This document shows positions 26,774 through 35,392 of a stretch of 64,000 nt of DNA, in pieces. The DNA is from Acidobacteriota bacterium (GTDB taxonomy: Bacteria; Acidobacteriota; Terriglobia; Bryobacterales; Bryobacteraceae): NCBI GenBank assembly GCA_018268715.1, contig JAFDVZ010000008.1, forward strand, positions 16,236-80,235, written 5' to 3'. Position numbers and translations under genes: made by a program. How positions within the stretch are numbered: the stretch's first letter is position 1; each line of letters starts with the position of its first letter. The notes below the pieces were generated by a model, which was not told where the DNA came from, did no database searches, and worked only from the letters and a program-made list of their open reading frames with translations.

Positions 26774-28060
26774 ATGACGAACACGGCGAATGATATTGGC
26801 GAAGTGCTGGGCACGGCTCCCCGGAAGGGCCGCTGGAGGAGGCGCGCGGCGATGCTGATCGTGCTGATCCTGGTCGGCGTGGCGGGCATGATGGCCTTCA
26901 ATAAGTGGAAGGTCGCGGCGTCGGCGCCGCCGGTCCGCTACCGCACGGAGGCGGCGCGCACGGGCGACCTCACGGTGCTCGTTACCGCCACCGGCCAGTT
27001 GCAGCCAACCCGCACGGTGGATGTCGGCAGCGAAGTGTCGGGCATCATCGACACCGTCGAGGTGAACTACAACGATACGGTGAAAGTCGGGCAGGTGCTC
27101 GCGCGCATCAACACGGAAAAGCTGGACGCGCAGGTGCAACAGGACAAAGGCGCCGTGGAGACCGCGCGCGCCAAGGTGCAGGACGCCAAGGTCACCGTCG
27201 AGGAGACGCAGGCCGAATACGGCCGCATCATGGCGGCGCGTGAGAAGTCGAAAGGGCTGCTGCCGTCGCAACACGACCTGGATACGGCGAAGGCGGCCTT
27301 CGAACGGGCCAAAGCCGCGGTGCTGAGCACGCAGGCGGCGGTGACGCAGGCCGAGGCGACGCTCTCCATCGATCAGACCAACATCTCGAAGGCCGTCATC
27401 AAATCGCCAGTGAACGGCGTGGTGCTGGCGCGCAACGTCCAACCGGGACAGACCATCGCGGCGCAGTTCTCCGTCACCACCATGTTCCAACTGGCCGAGG
27501 ACCTGAGCCGCATGAAGCTGCAGGTGAACATCGACGAGGCCGATGTCGGACAGGTGCGCGAAGGACAGACGGTCGCCTTCTCGGTGGACGCCTTCCCCGG
27601 GCGCAAATTCCCCGGCGTGATCACGCAACTGCGCTATCAATCGACGACCACCAACAACGTGGTGACCTATCTGGCCGAGATCACCGTCGACAACGGCCAG
27701 CGCCTGCTGCGGCCCGGCATGACGGCCACCGCGGAGATCACGGTGAAGTCCGTGAAGAAGGCGTTGCTGGTTCCGAACGTCGCGCTGCGCTTCATGCCGG
27801 CGGCGAGCGGCTCCGAACAGGCCGACAATCGCAGCTTCATCCGCAAGCTGATGCCGGGACCGCCGCCCATGTCGTCGCGCAAGACCGACGATGACGAAGC
27901 CGCGGCCGCGGGCCCGCGCGTGTGGGTGCTGCGCGGTCAGGAGCCGGTCCCAGTGGCGGTGAAAACCGGTATGACCAACGGCAAGCTGACCGAGATCCAA
28001 TCCGGCGGGATCGCGGCGGGAACGCAGTTGGTGGTGGACACGCTGAAGGTGGAGAAATGA
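26774..28060 (+). CDS. Periplasmic membrane fusion protein (MacA/HlyD family)
   Basis: Adaptor of 428 residues linking the ABC permease to the outer-membrane channel. One N-terminal membrane helix (AAMLIVLILVGVAGMMAF) is followed by a lipoyl/biotinyl-like half (GDLTVLVTATGQLQPTRTVDV), a coiled-coil hairpin (about 115-210) and the returning lipoyl half (IKSPVNGVVLARNVQPGQTI). The beta-barrel domain starts near MKLQVNIDEADVG and is followed by a membrane-proximal domain containing an extra Asp/Glu/Ala-rich loop (about 370-380). SD AAAGGA precedes the start. Its stop overlaps the ATPase start (ATGA). Confidence 0.93.
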   Translation: MTNTANDIGEVLGTAPRKGRWRRRAAMLIVLILVGVAGMMAFNKWKVAASAPPVRYRTEAARTGDLTVLVTATGQLQPTRTVDVGSEVSGIIDTVEVNYNDTVKVGQVLARINTEKLDAQVQQDKGAVETARAKVQDAKVTVEETQAEYGRIMAAREKSKGLLPSQHDLDTAKAAFERAKAAVLSTQAAVTQAEATLSIDQTNISKAVIKSPVNGVVLARNVQPGQTIAAQFSVTTMFQLAEDLSRMKLQVNIDEADVGQVREGQTVAFSVDAFPGRKFPGVITQLRYQSTTTNNVVTYLAEITVDNGQRLLRPGMTATAEITVKSVKKALLVPNVALRFMPAASGSEQADNRSFIRKLMPGPPPMSSRKTDDDEAAAAGPRVWVLRGQEPVPVAVKTGMTNGKLTEIQSGGIAAGTQLVVDTLKVEK

Positions 28061-28773
28061 ACAACGAGGACGAGTCATTGATCGAATTTCGCAACGTCAC
28101 CAAGGTGTACGGCGTAGGCGACGGCGCGATGATGGCGCTGAAGGGCGTCGATTTCAAGATCGCGGCGGGCGAGTTCGTGGCCATCATGGGGCCCAGCGGC
28201 TCGGGCAAGTCGACGTGCATGAACATCCTCGGCTGCCTGGATACGCCCACCGGCGGCGCGTACCTGTTCAAGGGCGCTGACGTCGGCAAGCTGACGCGGA
28301 CGCAGCGGGCGCGGCTGCGGCGCTACTACCTGGGCTTCGTGTTCCAGGGGTTCAACCTGCTCGCGCGGACCTCGGCGATTGAGAACGTCGAACTGCCGCT
28401 GGTCTACCGTGGAGCGCGCGCTTCCGAGCGGCGCCGGAGGGCGGCGCACGCGCTCGACGTGGTGGGGCTGAAGGGCTGGGAGGATCATACGCCCGCGCAA
28501 CTGTCGGGCGGCCAGCAACAGCGCGTGGCCATCGCGCGCGCCATGGTGACGGATCCTTCGGTGCTGTTCGCCGATGAGCCCACCGGCAACCTGGACACGG
28601 CGCGCAGCAAGGAAATCATGGAGCTGCTCACCACTCTCAATCGCGAGCGCGGCATCAGCATCGTGATGGTGACCCACGAGCACGATATGGCCGAATACGC
28701 GAGCCGCACCATCGTGTTCCGCGATGGGTTGGTGGCGTCGGACACGACCAACGTGGCCACTTCGGCTGCGTGA
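28057..28773 (+). CDS. ABC transporter ATP-binding protein (MacB/LolD type)
   Basis: ATPase of 238 residues in the MacB/LolD subfamily. It carries Walker A GPSGSGKST (about 43-51), Q-loop FVFQGFNLL, signature LSGGQQQR, Walker B VLFADEPTGNLD and the switch His in VTHEHD. In E. coli MacB the ATPase and permease are fused; here they are separate genes, as in many other phyla. The start ATG overlaps the stop of the membrane fusion protein gene, and the permease follows 16 bases after its stop. It powers export of an unknown substrate such as a macrolide-like compound, peptide or siderophore. Confidence 0.96.
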   Translation: MNNEDESLIEFRNVTKVYGVGDGAMMALKGVDFKIAAGEFVAIMGPSGSGKSTCMNILGCLDTPTGGAYLFKGADVGKLTRTQRARLRRYYLGFVFQGFNLLARTSAIENVELPLVYRGARASERRRRAAHALDVVGLKGWEDHTPAQLSGGQQQRVAIARAMVTDPSVLFADEPTGNLDTARSKEIMELLTTLNRERGISIVMVTHEHDMAEYASRTIVFRDGLVASDTTNVATSAA

Positions 28774-28789
28774 AAGGGAGGAGACAACC

Positions 28790-30004
28790 ATGTTGTGGAA
28801 TGCGATTCTGCTGGCGCTGGCGGCGATCCGGCGCAACCTGATGCGATCGACGCTGACGGTGCTCGGCATCATCATCGGCGTGGCGGCGGTGATCATCATG
28901 GTGACGCTTGGCAACGGGGCCACGGCGCGCGTCACCTCCGATATTTCGAGCCTCGGCGCGAACGTGCTGATGGTGATGCCGGGACAGGAGCGGCGCGGCA
29001 TGGGCGGCGGCCAGCGCGAGGAGGCGAAGCTGTTTGAGGCGAGCGACGTCGAGGCGATTCGCGATGAAGCGCCCGGCGTCAGCGGCGTGGCGCCGTCGGC
29101 GTCCAAGACCATGCAGGCCATCTACGGCAACGGCAACTGGTCGACCACGGTGAACGGCGTCGATAACGCGTACTTCGCCGTGCGAAGTTGGGCGCTCGCG
29201 TCGGGACGGCAGTTCACCGACGCCGAACTGACGGCGGGCTCGGCGGTGTGCGTGTTGGGGAACACGGTCCGCAAGCAGTTGTTCGCCGACCACGATCCGA
29301 TCGGCTCCAACATCCGTTTACAGGCGATTTCGTGTCAGGTGATTGGAGTGTTGCAGACCAAGGGTCAGGCCGGCATGGGCATGGATCAGGACGACCTGGT
29401 GTTGACGCCCATCAAGATGTACCAACGCCGCATCTCGGGCGACCGGCACATCAGCGGCCTCATGATCGGCGTACGGTCGGACTCGCAATCGAGCGCCGTG
29501 AGCGCGCAAGTGGAGCGCCTGCTGCGCCAGCGTCGCCGCATCCAACCGGGCAAGGAGAACGACTTCGTCATCCGCGATCCGCAGGAGTTGATCAGCACCC
29601 TCACCGGCACCACCAAGCTGCTGACGATGCTGTTGGGCGCGGTGGCGGCCGTCAGTCTGCTGGTGGGCGGCATCGGCATCATGAACATCATGCTGGTCAG
29701 CGTCACCGAGCGCACCCGCGAGATCGGCGTGCGGCTGGCGATCGGCGCCTTCGATCGCGACGTGATGACGCAATTCCTGGTGGAGGCGGTGGTGTTGTCG
29801 TCGTTGGGCGGACTGATGGGCATCACCATCGGGATCCTGGTGTCGGTGCTAGGCGCGCGGGCGCTCGACGTGCCGTTCATCCCCAACCCGAACATCGCCG
29901 TCATCGCGTTCGTGTTCTCGGCGATGGTCGGGGTGTTGTTCGGCTTCGTGCCGGCGCGGCGGGCGGCGATGCTCGACCCGATCGAAGCGCTGCGGCACGA
30001 ATAG
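28790..30004 (+). CDS. ABC transporter permease (MacB FtsX-type)
   Basis: Permease of 404 residues with the MacB topology. The N-terminal helix (STLTVLGIIIGVAAVIIMVT) is followed by a periplasmic domain of about 230 residues (NVLMVMPGQERRG to VIRDPQELI). Three C-terminal helices carry the FtsX signature GGIGIMNIMLVSVTERTREIGV and end PARRAAMLDPIEALRHE. It has a strong SD (AAGGGAGGAGA). With the preceding genes it completes a tripartite MacAB-type exporter. The convergent esterase gene ends only 2 bases away, with no terminator visible between them. Confidence 0.96.
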   Translation: MLWNAILLALAAIRRNLMRSTLTVLGIIIGVAAVIIMVTLGNGATARVTSDISSLGANVLMVMPGQERRGMGGGQREEAKLFEASDVEAIRDEAPGVSGVAPSASKTMQAIYGNGNWSTTVNGVDNAYFAVRSWALASGRQFTDAELTAGSAVCVLGNTVRKQLFADHDPIGSNIRLQAISCQVIGVLQTKGQAGMGMDQDDLVLTPIKMYQRRISGDRHISGLMIGVRSDSQSSAVSAQVERLLRQRRRIQPGKENDFVIRDPQELISTLTGTTKLLTMLLGAVAAVSLLVGGIGIMNIMLVSVTERTREIGVRLAIGAFDRDVMTQFLVEAVVLSSLGGLMGITIGILVSVLGARALDVPFIPNPNIAVIAFVFSAMVGVLFGFVPARRAAMLDPIEALRHE

Positions 30005-30006
30005 CG

Positions 30007-31110
30007 TTACGTATGGAACAGCATGGGCGCGAACTGGGCCAGGCACCAACGCCAGACGGCCCAGACGTGTCCGCCTTCGGTTTCCACCCAGTCGTGGCGG
30101 ATGCCGTTCTGTTCGAGCAGATCGGCGAACTGCTTGCCTCGCGCGTAGCCCGCGTCCTGCTTGCCCATGGCGAGCCAGAACAGCGAGAGCTTCGCGTTCA
30201 CGGCCTTGGCGTCGGAGATAACGGCCTTGTGCCGGTTGGCGAAATCCGCCCCGCCCGAGGAGCTGAACACGCCGATGGCGCTGAACAGGTCGAGATGCGC
30301 GAAGCCGATGTTCGAGGACTCGCCCCCGCCCATGGACAGTCCGGCGATGGCGCGGTTGCGGCGTCCCGGCGCGACCCGGTATTTCGATTCGGCCCACGGC
30401 AGGATCTCTTTGAGCAGATACTCCTCAAACAGCGGCAGATTCTTCGCCTGGATCTCCGGCGCGGACCCGAAAGGCACGGCGTGCCCGAGCGGCATGACGA
30501 CGATCATCGGCACGGCCTTCTTCGCCGCGATCAGGCTGTCGAGGATGAGGTTCGCCTTGCCCGCTTGCGTCCAACTGGCGGCGACATCGCCGCTGCCGTG
30601 GAACAGGTACAACACCGGATACCGGGACTTCTGCTTATCGTAGCCGGGCGGCAGGTAGACGAAAACCTGGCGCGTGTCGCCGATGACCCGCGATTTCAGC
30701 CAGTTCACTTCCACACTGCCGTGCGGAACATCGGCGACGTCCCATGGCGCGGCGGGCGAGGCGGGCACTTCGAGCAGGCTGGCCGAGGTCCGCTGCCGCA
30801 GTTTGACGTCGGGATTGATAGGGTCGGCGACGGTCACGCCGTCGATGTTGAACGTGTACAGGTAGCCGTTGGGCGCGAGCGGTCCCACCGTGACGCTCCA
30901 AACGCCTTCCGTGTCCTTGGTCATAGGCTCTTCCGAGCCGATCGGCATCCAGGCGCCGAACAGGGTGACGCGGTGGGCGTTGGGCGCGCGGACGCGGAAC
31001 GTGACGCGTTTGTCAGATTGGATTTCAGGCGACACGAGCGTGTCGCGAGGAGGCGGCTGTGCGATAGCGACGCCGGTCGCAAGCAGGGCGAGGACGGCAA
31101 TGGGCTTCAT
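30007..31110 (-). CDS. Secreted CE1-like esterase with N-terminal E-set domain
   Basis: Protein of 367 residues with a signal peptide (MKPIAVLALLATGVAIAQ). The N-terminal immunoglobulin-like E-set/CBM48-type domain spans about 25-115 (VTFRVRAPNAHRVTLFGAW, GVWSVTVGPLAPNGYLYTF). The alpha/beta hydrolase domain is of the esterase D/feruloyl-esterase type, with nucleophile elbow GLSMGGGES (Ser near residue 260) and catalytic His in EGGHVWAVWR. Family members deacylate plant polysaccharides or siderophore-like esters; the architecture resembles acetylxylan/feruloyl esterases of soil bacteria. The substrate is undetermined. It is convergent with the exporter permease. Confidence 0.88.
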   Translation of the reverse strand: MKPIAVLALLATGVAIAQPPPRDTLVSPEIQSDKRVTFRVRAPNAHRVTLFGAWMPIGSEEPMTKDTEGVWSVTVGPLAPNGYLYTFNIDGVTVADPINPDVKLRQRTSASLLEVPASPAAPWDVADVPHGSVEVNWLKSRVIGDTRQVFVYLPPGYDKQKSRYPVLYLFHGSGDVAASWTQAGKANLILDSLIAAKKAVPMIVVMPLGHAVPFGSAPEIQAKNLPLFEEYLLKEILPWAESKYRVAPGRRNRAIAGLSMGGGESSNIGFAHLDLFSAIGVFSSSGGADFANRHKAVISDAKAVNAKLSLFWLAMGKQDAGYARGKQFADLLEQNGIRHDWVETEGGHVWAVWRWCLAQFAPMLFHT

Positions 31111-31144
31111 GCCGATGGAGTATATCGCGAGTTCCGCGTGCAGG

Positions 31145-31564
31145 TCAGGCGGCGTCGCGGATGTGGATCTCGAGACGTTTGCCGAGGGCTGAGAAGGCGG
31201 CCTCGATGAGGCTGAGCTTCGAGGCGTGGCGCAGGTCGAGCAGCCGGTCGATCTGCGGAAGGTGGCAGTTCAACCGCCGCGAAAGTTCGGCTTTGCCGAT
31301 TCCGGCGGCGCGCATCGCGCGGTACAGTTCGACTTTGGCGGCGGACAGCGCGGGGAGTTCGACGGCGTGGCCTTTGATGCGGGCCGGCGGGGCGGGGATA
31401 TCCTCGCGGTCGTCCATCATCATGATCATCACGGTTTCGAGTGCGCTAACGGCGCGCGCGAGAGCTTCCTCTTCATCGAAGCCGTAGGTGTGGGCGTTGG
31501 GGAAGTTGGGAAAATCGACTAGTACGTAGCGCCCTTCGCGGGTCAGCGTCGCAGGGTACTTCAT
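31145..31564 (-). CDS. hicB: HicB-family antitoxin with HTH domain
   Basis: Antitoxin of 139 residues. The N-terminal HicB fold (MKYPATLTREGRYVLVDFPN, NAHTYGFDEEEALARAVSAL) mimics RNase H and binds the toxin. The C-terminal part has a helix-turn-helix (AGIGKAELSRRLNCHLPQID) for autoregulation of the operon. SD AGGAGG lies just before the ATG, inside the sequence following the hicA stop (10 bases between stop and start), so translation is likely coupled. A short Met/Asp-rich segment (MIMMMDDRED) lies in the linker. The toxin hicA is directly upstream but has an odd start. Confidence 0.93.
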   Translation of the reverse strand: MKYPATLTREGRYVLVDFPNFPNAHTYGFDEEEALARAVSALETVMIMMMDDREDIPAPPARIKGHAVELPALSAAKVELYRAMRAAGIGKAELSRRLNCHLPQIDRLLDLRHASKLSLIEAAFSALGKRLEIHIRDAA

Positions 31565-31573
31565 TGCCGCCTC

Positions 31574-31765
31574 CTATTTTTCACCTTTCAGGCCCAGATC
31601 CCTCTTGATCCGATTCACCGTTCCGGTTGCGACCTCGTGGTTCTTGCCGTGCATCGGAAGGACGGTGGATTTGTCGCCAAGCCTGACTCCCAGGTGCCCG
31701 CCGCGGCCCGGCTCGAACGTGCAGCCGTGCTTCTCCAGCCAGCGTTTGAGCTCCTGGCTCGTCAG
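31574..31765 (-). CDS. hicA: HicA-family toxin (mRNA interferase) with non-canonical start
   Basis: Toxin of 63 residues: SQELKRWLEKHGCTFEPG, then the catalytic segment GRGGHLGVRL with the active-site His, then STVLPMHGKNHEVATGTV and NRIKRDLGLK. All are typical of HicA, which cleaves mRNA on its double-stranded-RNA-binding-like fold. In this frame the first possible codon is CTG at 31765, because TGA lies two codons earlier and no ATG, GTG or TTG occurs between. An ATG four bases upstream is out of frame by one base. Either CTG is used, or a one-base insertion has silenced the gene. The hicB gene follows after 9 bases. Confidence 0.7.
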   Translation of the reverse strand: MTSQELKRWLEKHGCTFEPGRGGHLGVRLGDKSTVLPMHGKNHEVATGTVNRIKRDLGLKGEK

Positions 31766-32047
31766 GCATCAAATTAGCACGCCGTTCGCCTCCACGTAAA
31801 CAGATCTGTTGCGCGAACCGAGATCAGCGGCGCCCCGCACCCCTCAGAAACCATCGCCTTCCCCGCAGCGCCAGTAACCATCGCCCACTCCCCTACGCCA
31901 ACATCTTCATAGGCAGCGAAAGCGTTAACGGCCGTACTGCGCCCGCGTTAAGATGAAGGTTCCGAACACAGAACCGCAGACGCCTACAGGGCGACCGCCC
32001 GCTCCGCCGCCACGTCCGCTCCGAAGCACTGCGAACAGCAAACGAGC
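31766..32047. other. Intergenic region between hicAB and the RND operon
   Basis: A 282-base gap between divergent units. On the minus strand a weak -35/-10-like pair (TTTACG, 18 bases, TAATTT) ends 5 bases before the hicA start. On the plus strand no convincing promoter or SD precedes the RND gene. No coding frame, repeat or RNA gene was recognised. Confidence 0.5.
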
Positions 32048-35000
32048 ATGTGGATAGTTCGATTAGCCCTTAGCCGGCCCTACACCTTCGTCGTGATCTC
32101 CCTCCTGATCGCGATCCTGGGCGGCGCCGCCATCGTCACCATGCCCGTGGATATCTTCCCGTACATCGATATCCCCGTGGTCAGCGTGGTCTGGCAATAC
32201 TCCGGCCTATCCCCGGAGGAGATGGAAAAGCGCATCGTCACCATTTTTGAACGCGCCGTCACCACCACCGTCAACGACATCGAACACATCGAATCCCAAT
32301 CGATCAACGGCGTCTCGGTGGTCCGCCTCTACTTCCAGCCGAACGTGAAGGTGGAGATGGCGGTCGCTCAGGTCACCGCGCTTTCCCAAAGCATCCTGCG
32401 TCCCCTGCCGCCGGGCGTATTCCCTCCGTCCGTGCTGAAGTACGACGCCTCCAGCGTCCCGATTCTCCAGTTGGGGCTCGAAAGCAACACCCTCGCCGAA
32501 CAGGAAATCTCGGACCTCGGCAACAACTATATCCGCACGCAGCTCGCCACCATTCAGGGCGCCGCGGTGGCGTCCCCGCTGGGCGGCAAGTTCCGCCTGG
32601 TGATGGTCGACCTGAACCCCGAAGCGATGTTCGCGCGCGGCCTGACGGCCTCCGACATATCCCTGGCCTTCGGACAACAGAACCTGATCCTCCCGGCTGG
32701 CACCGCCAAATTCGGCGACACCGACTATCAGATCAAGCTGAACTCCAGCCCGCGCATGCTCGAAGAAATGAACCGCCTGCCCGTCAAGGTGGTGAACGGC
32801 GCCACGGTCTTCCTGGGCGACGTGGCCAACGTGCGCGACGGCTATTCGGTGCAGGGCAACATCGTCCGCGCCAACGGCAAGCGCGGCGCGTTGATCACCG
32901 TCCTGCGCAACGGCAAGGCGTCCACCATCGCGATCGTGAATGGGGTGAAAAAGGAGCTGCCGCGCATCATCGACGGACTGCCCACCAAGGCCCTGAAGGT
33001 CACCGAACTGTTCGACCAGTCGCTGTTCGTGCGCGCCGCGGTGAACGGCGTGGTGCGTGAGGCGTTGATGGCGGCCGGCCTCACCGGCCTGATGATCCTG
33101 CTGTTTCTCGGCAGTTGGCGCAGCACGCTGATCGTCTGCATCTCCATTCCGCTGTCGATCCTTGCGTCGCTCTCGATCCTGAGCCTGCTCGGCCAGACCA
33201 TCAACGTCATGACGTTGGGAGGCATGGCGCTCGCCGTCGGCATCCTGGTGGACGACGCGACGGTGGCCATTGAGAACATCCACCGCAACATGAGGGGTAA
33301 GCCGCTGGTTCGCGCCGTGCTCGACGGAGCGCACCAGATCGCCACGCCGGCCTTCGTCTCGACGCTGTCCATCTGCATCGTCTTCGTGCCGGTGCTGCTG
33401 TTGACCGGCGCGGCGCGATTCCTGTTTACGCCGCTCGCCATGGCCGTCGTGTTCGCCATGATGGCCAGCTACTTCCTCAGCCGGACGCTGGTGCCCACCA
33501 TGGCCCATCACATGTTGAAGTCTGAAGCGCTGCTGTACGCCTCGGGCCACGACGGGGAAGCGGAAGGCGGCAAGGGGATCATCTGGAGCGCGCACCGCAT
33601 CTTCAACCGCGGCTTCGAGGCCATGCGCGAATCCTACGCCTCGATGCTCGAATGGCTGCTCGACCATGCGGTGCTGACGCTGGCCGGATTCGCCCTCTTC
33701 GTCGCCGGATCGCTGACGCTCGCCCCCATGGTGGGCCGCGACTTCTTCCCCAGCGTCGACACCGGCCAGCTCCGTCTGCACGCCCGCGCCCCCGCCGGCA
33801 CCCGCATCGAGACTACGGAACAGATCTTCGCCGCCATCGAACGCGAGATCCACAACGTGATCCCGCCCGAGGCCATCGCCACCATCATCGACAACATCGG
33901 CCTGCCGCAAAGCGGCGTGAACCTGGCCATGGGCGACGTGCCCACCATCGGCGTCAGCGACGGCGAGATCCTCATCTCCCTGCGCGACAACGTCGAACAC
34001 GAGCCGGTCTCCGCCTACACCGAAAAGATCCGCAAACGGCTGAACGAGAAGTTCCCCGACATGACCTTCTTCTTCGAGCCGGCCAACATCACCAACCAGA
34101 TTCTGAACTTCGGCCTGCCCGCCCCCATCGACGTGCAGGTGATCGGGCGCAACCAGGCCGGAAACTTCAAACTGGCGCAGGAGCTTGAACGCCGCATCCA
34201 GCGCATCCCCGGCGCGGCCGACGTCCATATCCACCAGGTGGTGGACGCGCCGGAAATCCGCATCGACGTGAATCGCGCGCGGGCCGGCGCGGTGGGACTC
34301 ATGCAGCGCGACGTCACCAACAGCCTCATGATCTCGCTGAGTTCCAGCTCGCAGCTCTCCCCCACGCAGTGGCTCGACTGGACCACCGGCATCAGCTACA
34401 GCGTCTCCATCCAGACGCCGCAATACCGCATCAATTCGCTCGAGGCCCTGATGCGCACGCCGGTCGGCGTCCCCACCGGCGGCATCAACGCCACCACCTC
34501 CACCTCGCTCGCCGGCGCGTCCAACGCCAACGCGTCCTTCACCGGCGCCGCCCCCGCGCAGAACAGCGCGGCCTACGGCAACCCCGGAACGCTCGCCGGC
34601 GGCCCGCAGATCCTGGCCAACCTGGCCACCACACGCCGCGGCGAGGCGCCGGCGGTGATCAATCACTACAACGTCCAGCCGGTGTTCGACGTCTACTGCA
34701 ACATCGACCGCCGCGATCTGGGCAGCGTCTCCTCGGCCGTACAGAAGATCGTCGACGACATGTCGAAGAAGCTCCCGCTATCCACCCGCATCGAAATGCG
34801 CGGCCAGGCCCAGACCATGCAGAGTTCGTTCTACCGCCTGGGTCTCGGCATGATCTTCGCGGTGGTGCTGGTCTATCTGGTGATGGCGGTGAACTTCCAG
34901 TCCTGGCTCGACCCGTTCATCATCCTGATGGCGCTGCCGGGCGCGCTGGCCGGCATCGTGTGGATCCTGTTCGTCACGCAGACCACCTTCAGCGTGCCGT

Positions 35001-35392
35001 CGCTCATGGGATCCATCATGTGCATTGGCGTCGCCACCGCCAACAGTATTCTGCTGGTCGTGTTCGCCAACGACGAGCGCCTGACGGGCCTGGACGCGCG
35101 AGCCGCCGCGCTGTCGGCCGGACACACGCGCATCCGGCCGGTGATGATGACCGCCGGCGCGATGATCATCGGAATGCTGCCCATGGCGCTGGGCATCGGC
35201 GAGGGCGGAGAGCAGAACGCCCCGCTTGGGCGCGCCGTAATCGGCGGACTCGCCCTGGCCACCATCACGACGCTCATGATCGTGCCGGTGGTCTACAAGC
35301 TGCTGCGGAAGAAGCCGCCCGTCGACTTCGACGAGCGTCTGTCGCGTGAGGAAATGGAACACTCGGCGATGATGCCTGAGGAACTGATATGA
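32048..35392 (+). CDS. RND inner-membrane efflux transporter (HAE-1/AcrB-like)
   Basis: Proton-driven transporter of 1114 residues with the RND layout: helix 1 (SRPYTFVVISLLIAILGG), a large periplasmic loop, helices 2-6, a second large loop and helices 7-12. The proton-relay pair D402-D403 is in GILVDDATVAIENIHR. The substrate site cannot be assigned; the subfamily could be multidrug or lipophilic compounds. A Ser/Thr/Asn/Ala-rich segment of about 58 residues (about 808-865) is inserted in the second periplasmic loop. It is the first gene of a pump operon and overlaps the adaptor gene by 4 bases. Confidence 0.95.
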   Translation: MWIVRLALSRPYTFVVISLLIAILGGAAIVTMPVDIFPYIDIPVVSVVWQYSGLSPEEMEKRIVTIFERAVTTTVNDIEHIESQSINGVSVVRLYFQPNVKVEMAVAQVTALSQSILRPLPPGVFPPSVLKYDASSVPILQLGLESNTLAEQEISDLGNNYIRTQLATIQGAAVASPLGGKFRLVMVDLNPEAMFARGLTASDISLAFGQQNLILPAGTAKFGDTDYQIKLNSSPRMLEEMNRLPVKVVNGATVFLGDVANVRDGYSVQGNIVRANGKRGALITVLRNGKASTIAIVNGVKKELPRIIDGLPTKALKVTELFDQSLFVRAAVNGVVREALMAAGLTGLMILLFLGSWRSTLIVCISIPLSILASLSILSLLGQTINVMTLGGMALAVGILVDDATVAIENIHRNMRGKPLVRAVLDGAHQIATPAFVSTLSICIVFVPVLLLTGAARFLFTPLAMAVVFAMMASYFLSRTLVPTMAHHMLKSEALLYASGHDGEAEGGKGIIWSAHRIFNRGFEAMRESYASMLEWLLDHAVLTLAGFALFVAGSLTLAPMVGRDFFPSVDTGQLRLHARAPAGTRIETTEQIFAAIEREIHNVIPPEAIATIIDNIGLPQSGVNLAMGDVPTIGVSDGEILISLRDNVEHEPVSAYTEKIRKRLNEKFPDMTFFFEPANITNQILNFGLPAPIDVQVIGRNQAGNFKLAQELERRIQRIPGAADVHIHQVVDAPEIRIDVNRARAGAVGLMQRDVTNSLMISLSSSSQLSPTQWLDWTTGISYSVSIQTPQYRINSLEALMRTPVGVPTGGINATTSTSLAGASNANASFTGAAPAQNSAAYGNPGTLAGGPQILANLATTRRGEAPAVINHYNVQPVFDVYCNIDRRDLGSVSSAVQKIVDDMSKKLPLSTRIEMRGQAQTMQSSFYRLGLGMIFAVVLVYLVMAVNFQSWLDPFIILMALPGALAGIVWILFVTQTTFSVPSLMGSIMCIGVATANSILLVVFANDERLTGLDARAAALSAGHTRIRPVMMTAGAMIIGMLPMALGIGEGGEQNAPLGRAVIGGLALATITTLMIVPVVYKLLRKKPPVDFDERLSREEMEHSAMMPEELI

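Noticed and set aside
32207..34666. Very long open frame (about 800 codons) antisense to the RND transporter
   Set aside because: It lies wholly under a gene with complete RND motifs. Its composition (runs of His, Arg, Gly, Gln) is what antisense reading of GC-rich coding DNA gives, and no domain is visible.
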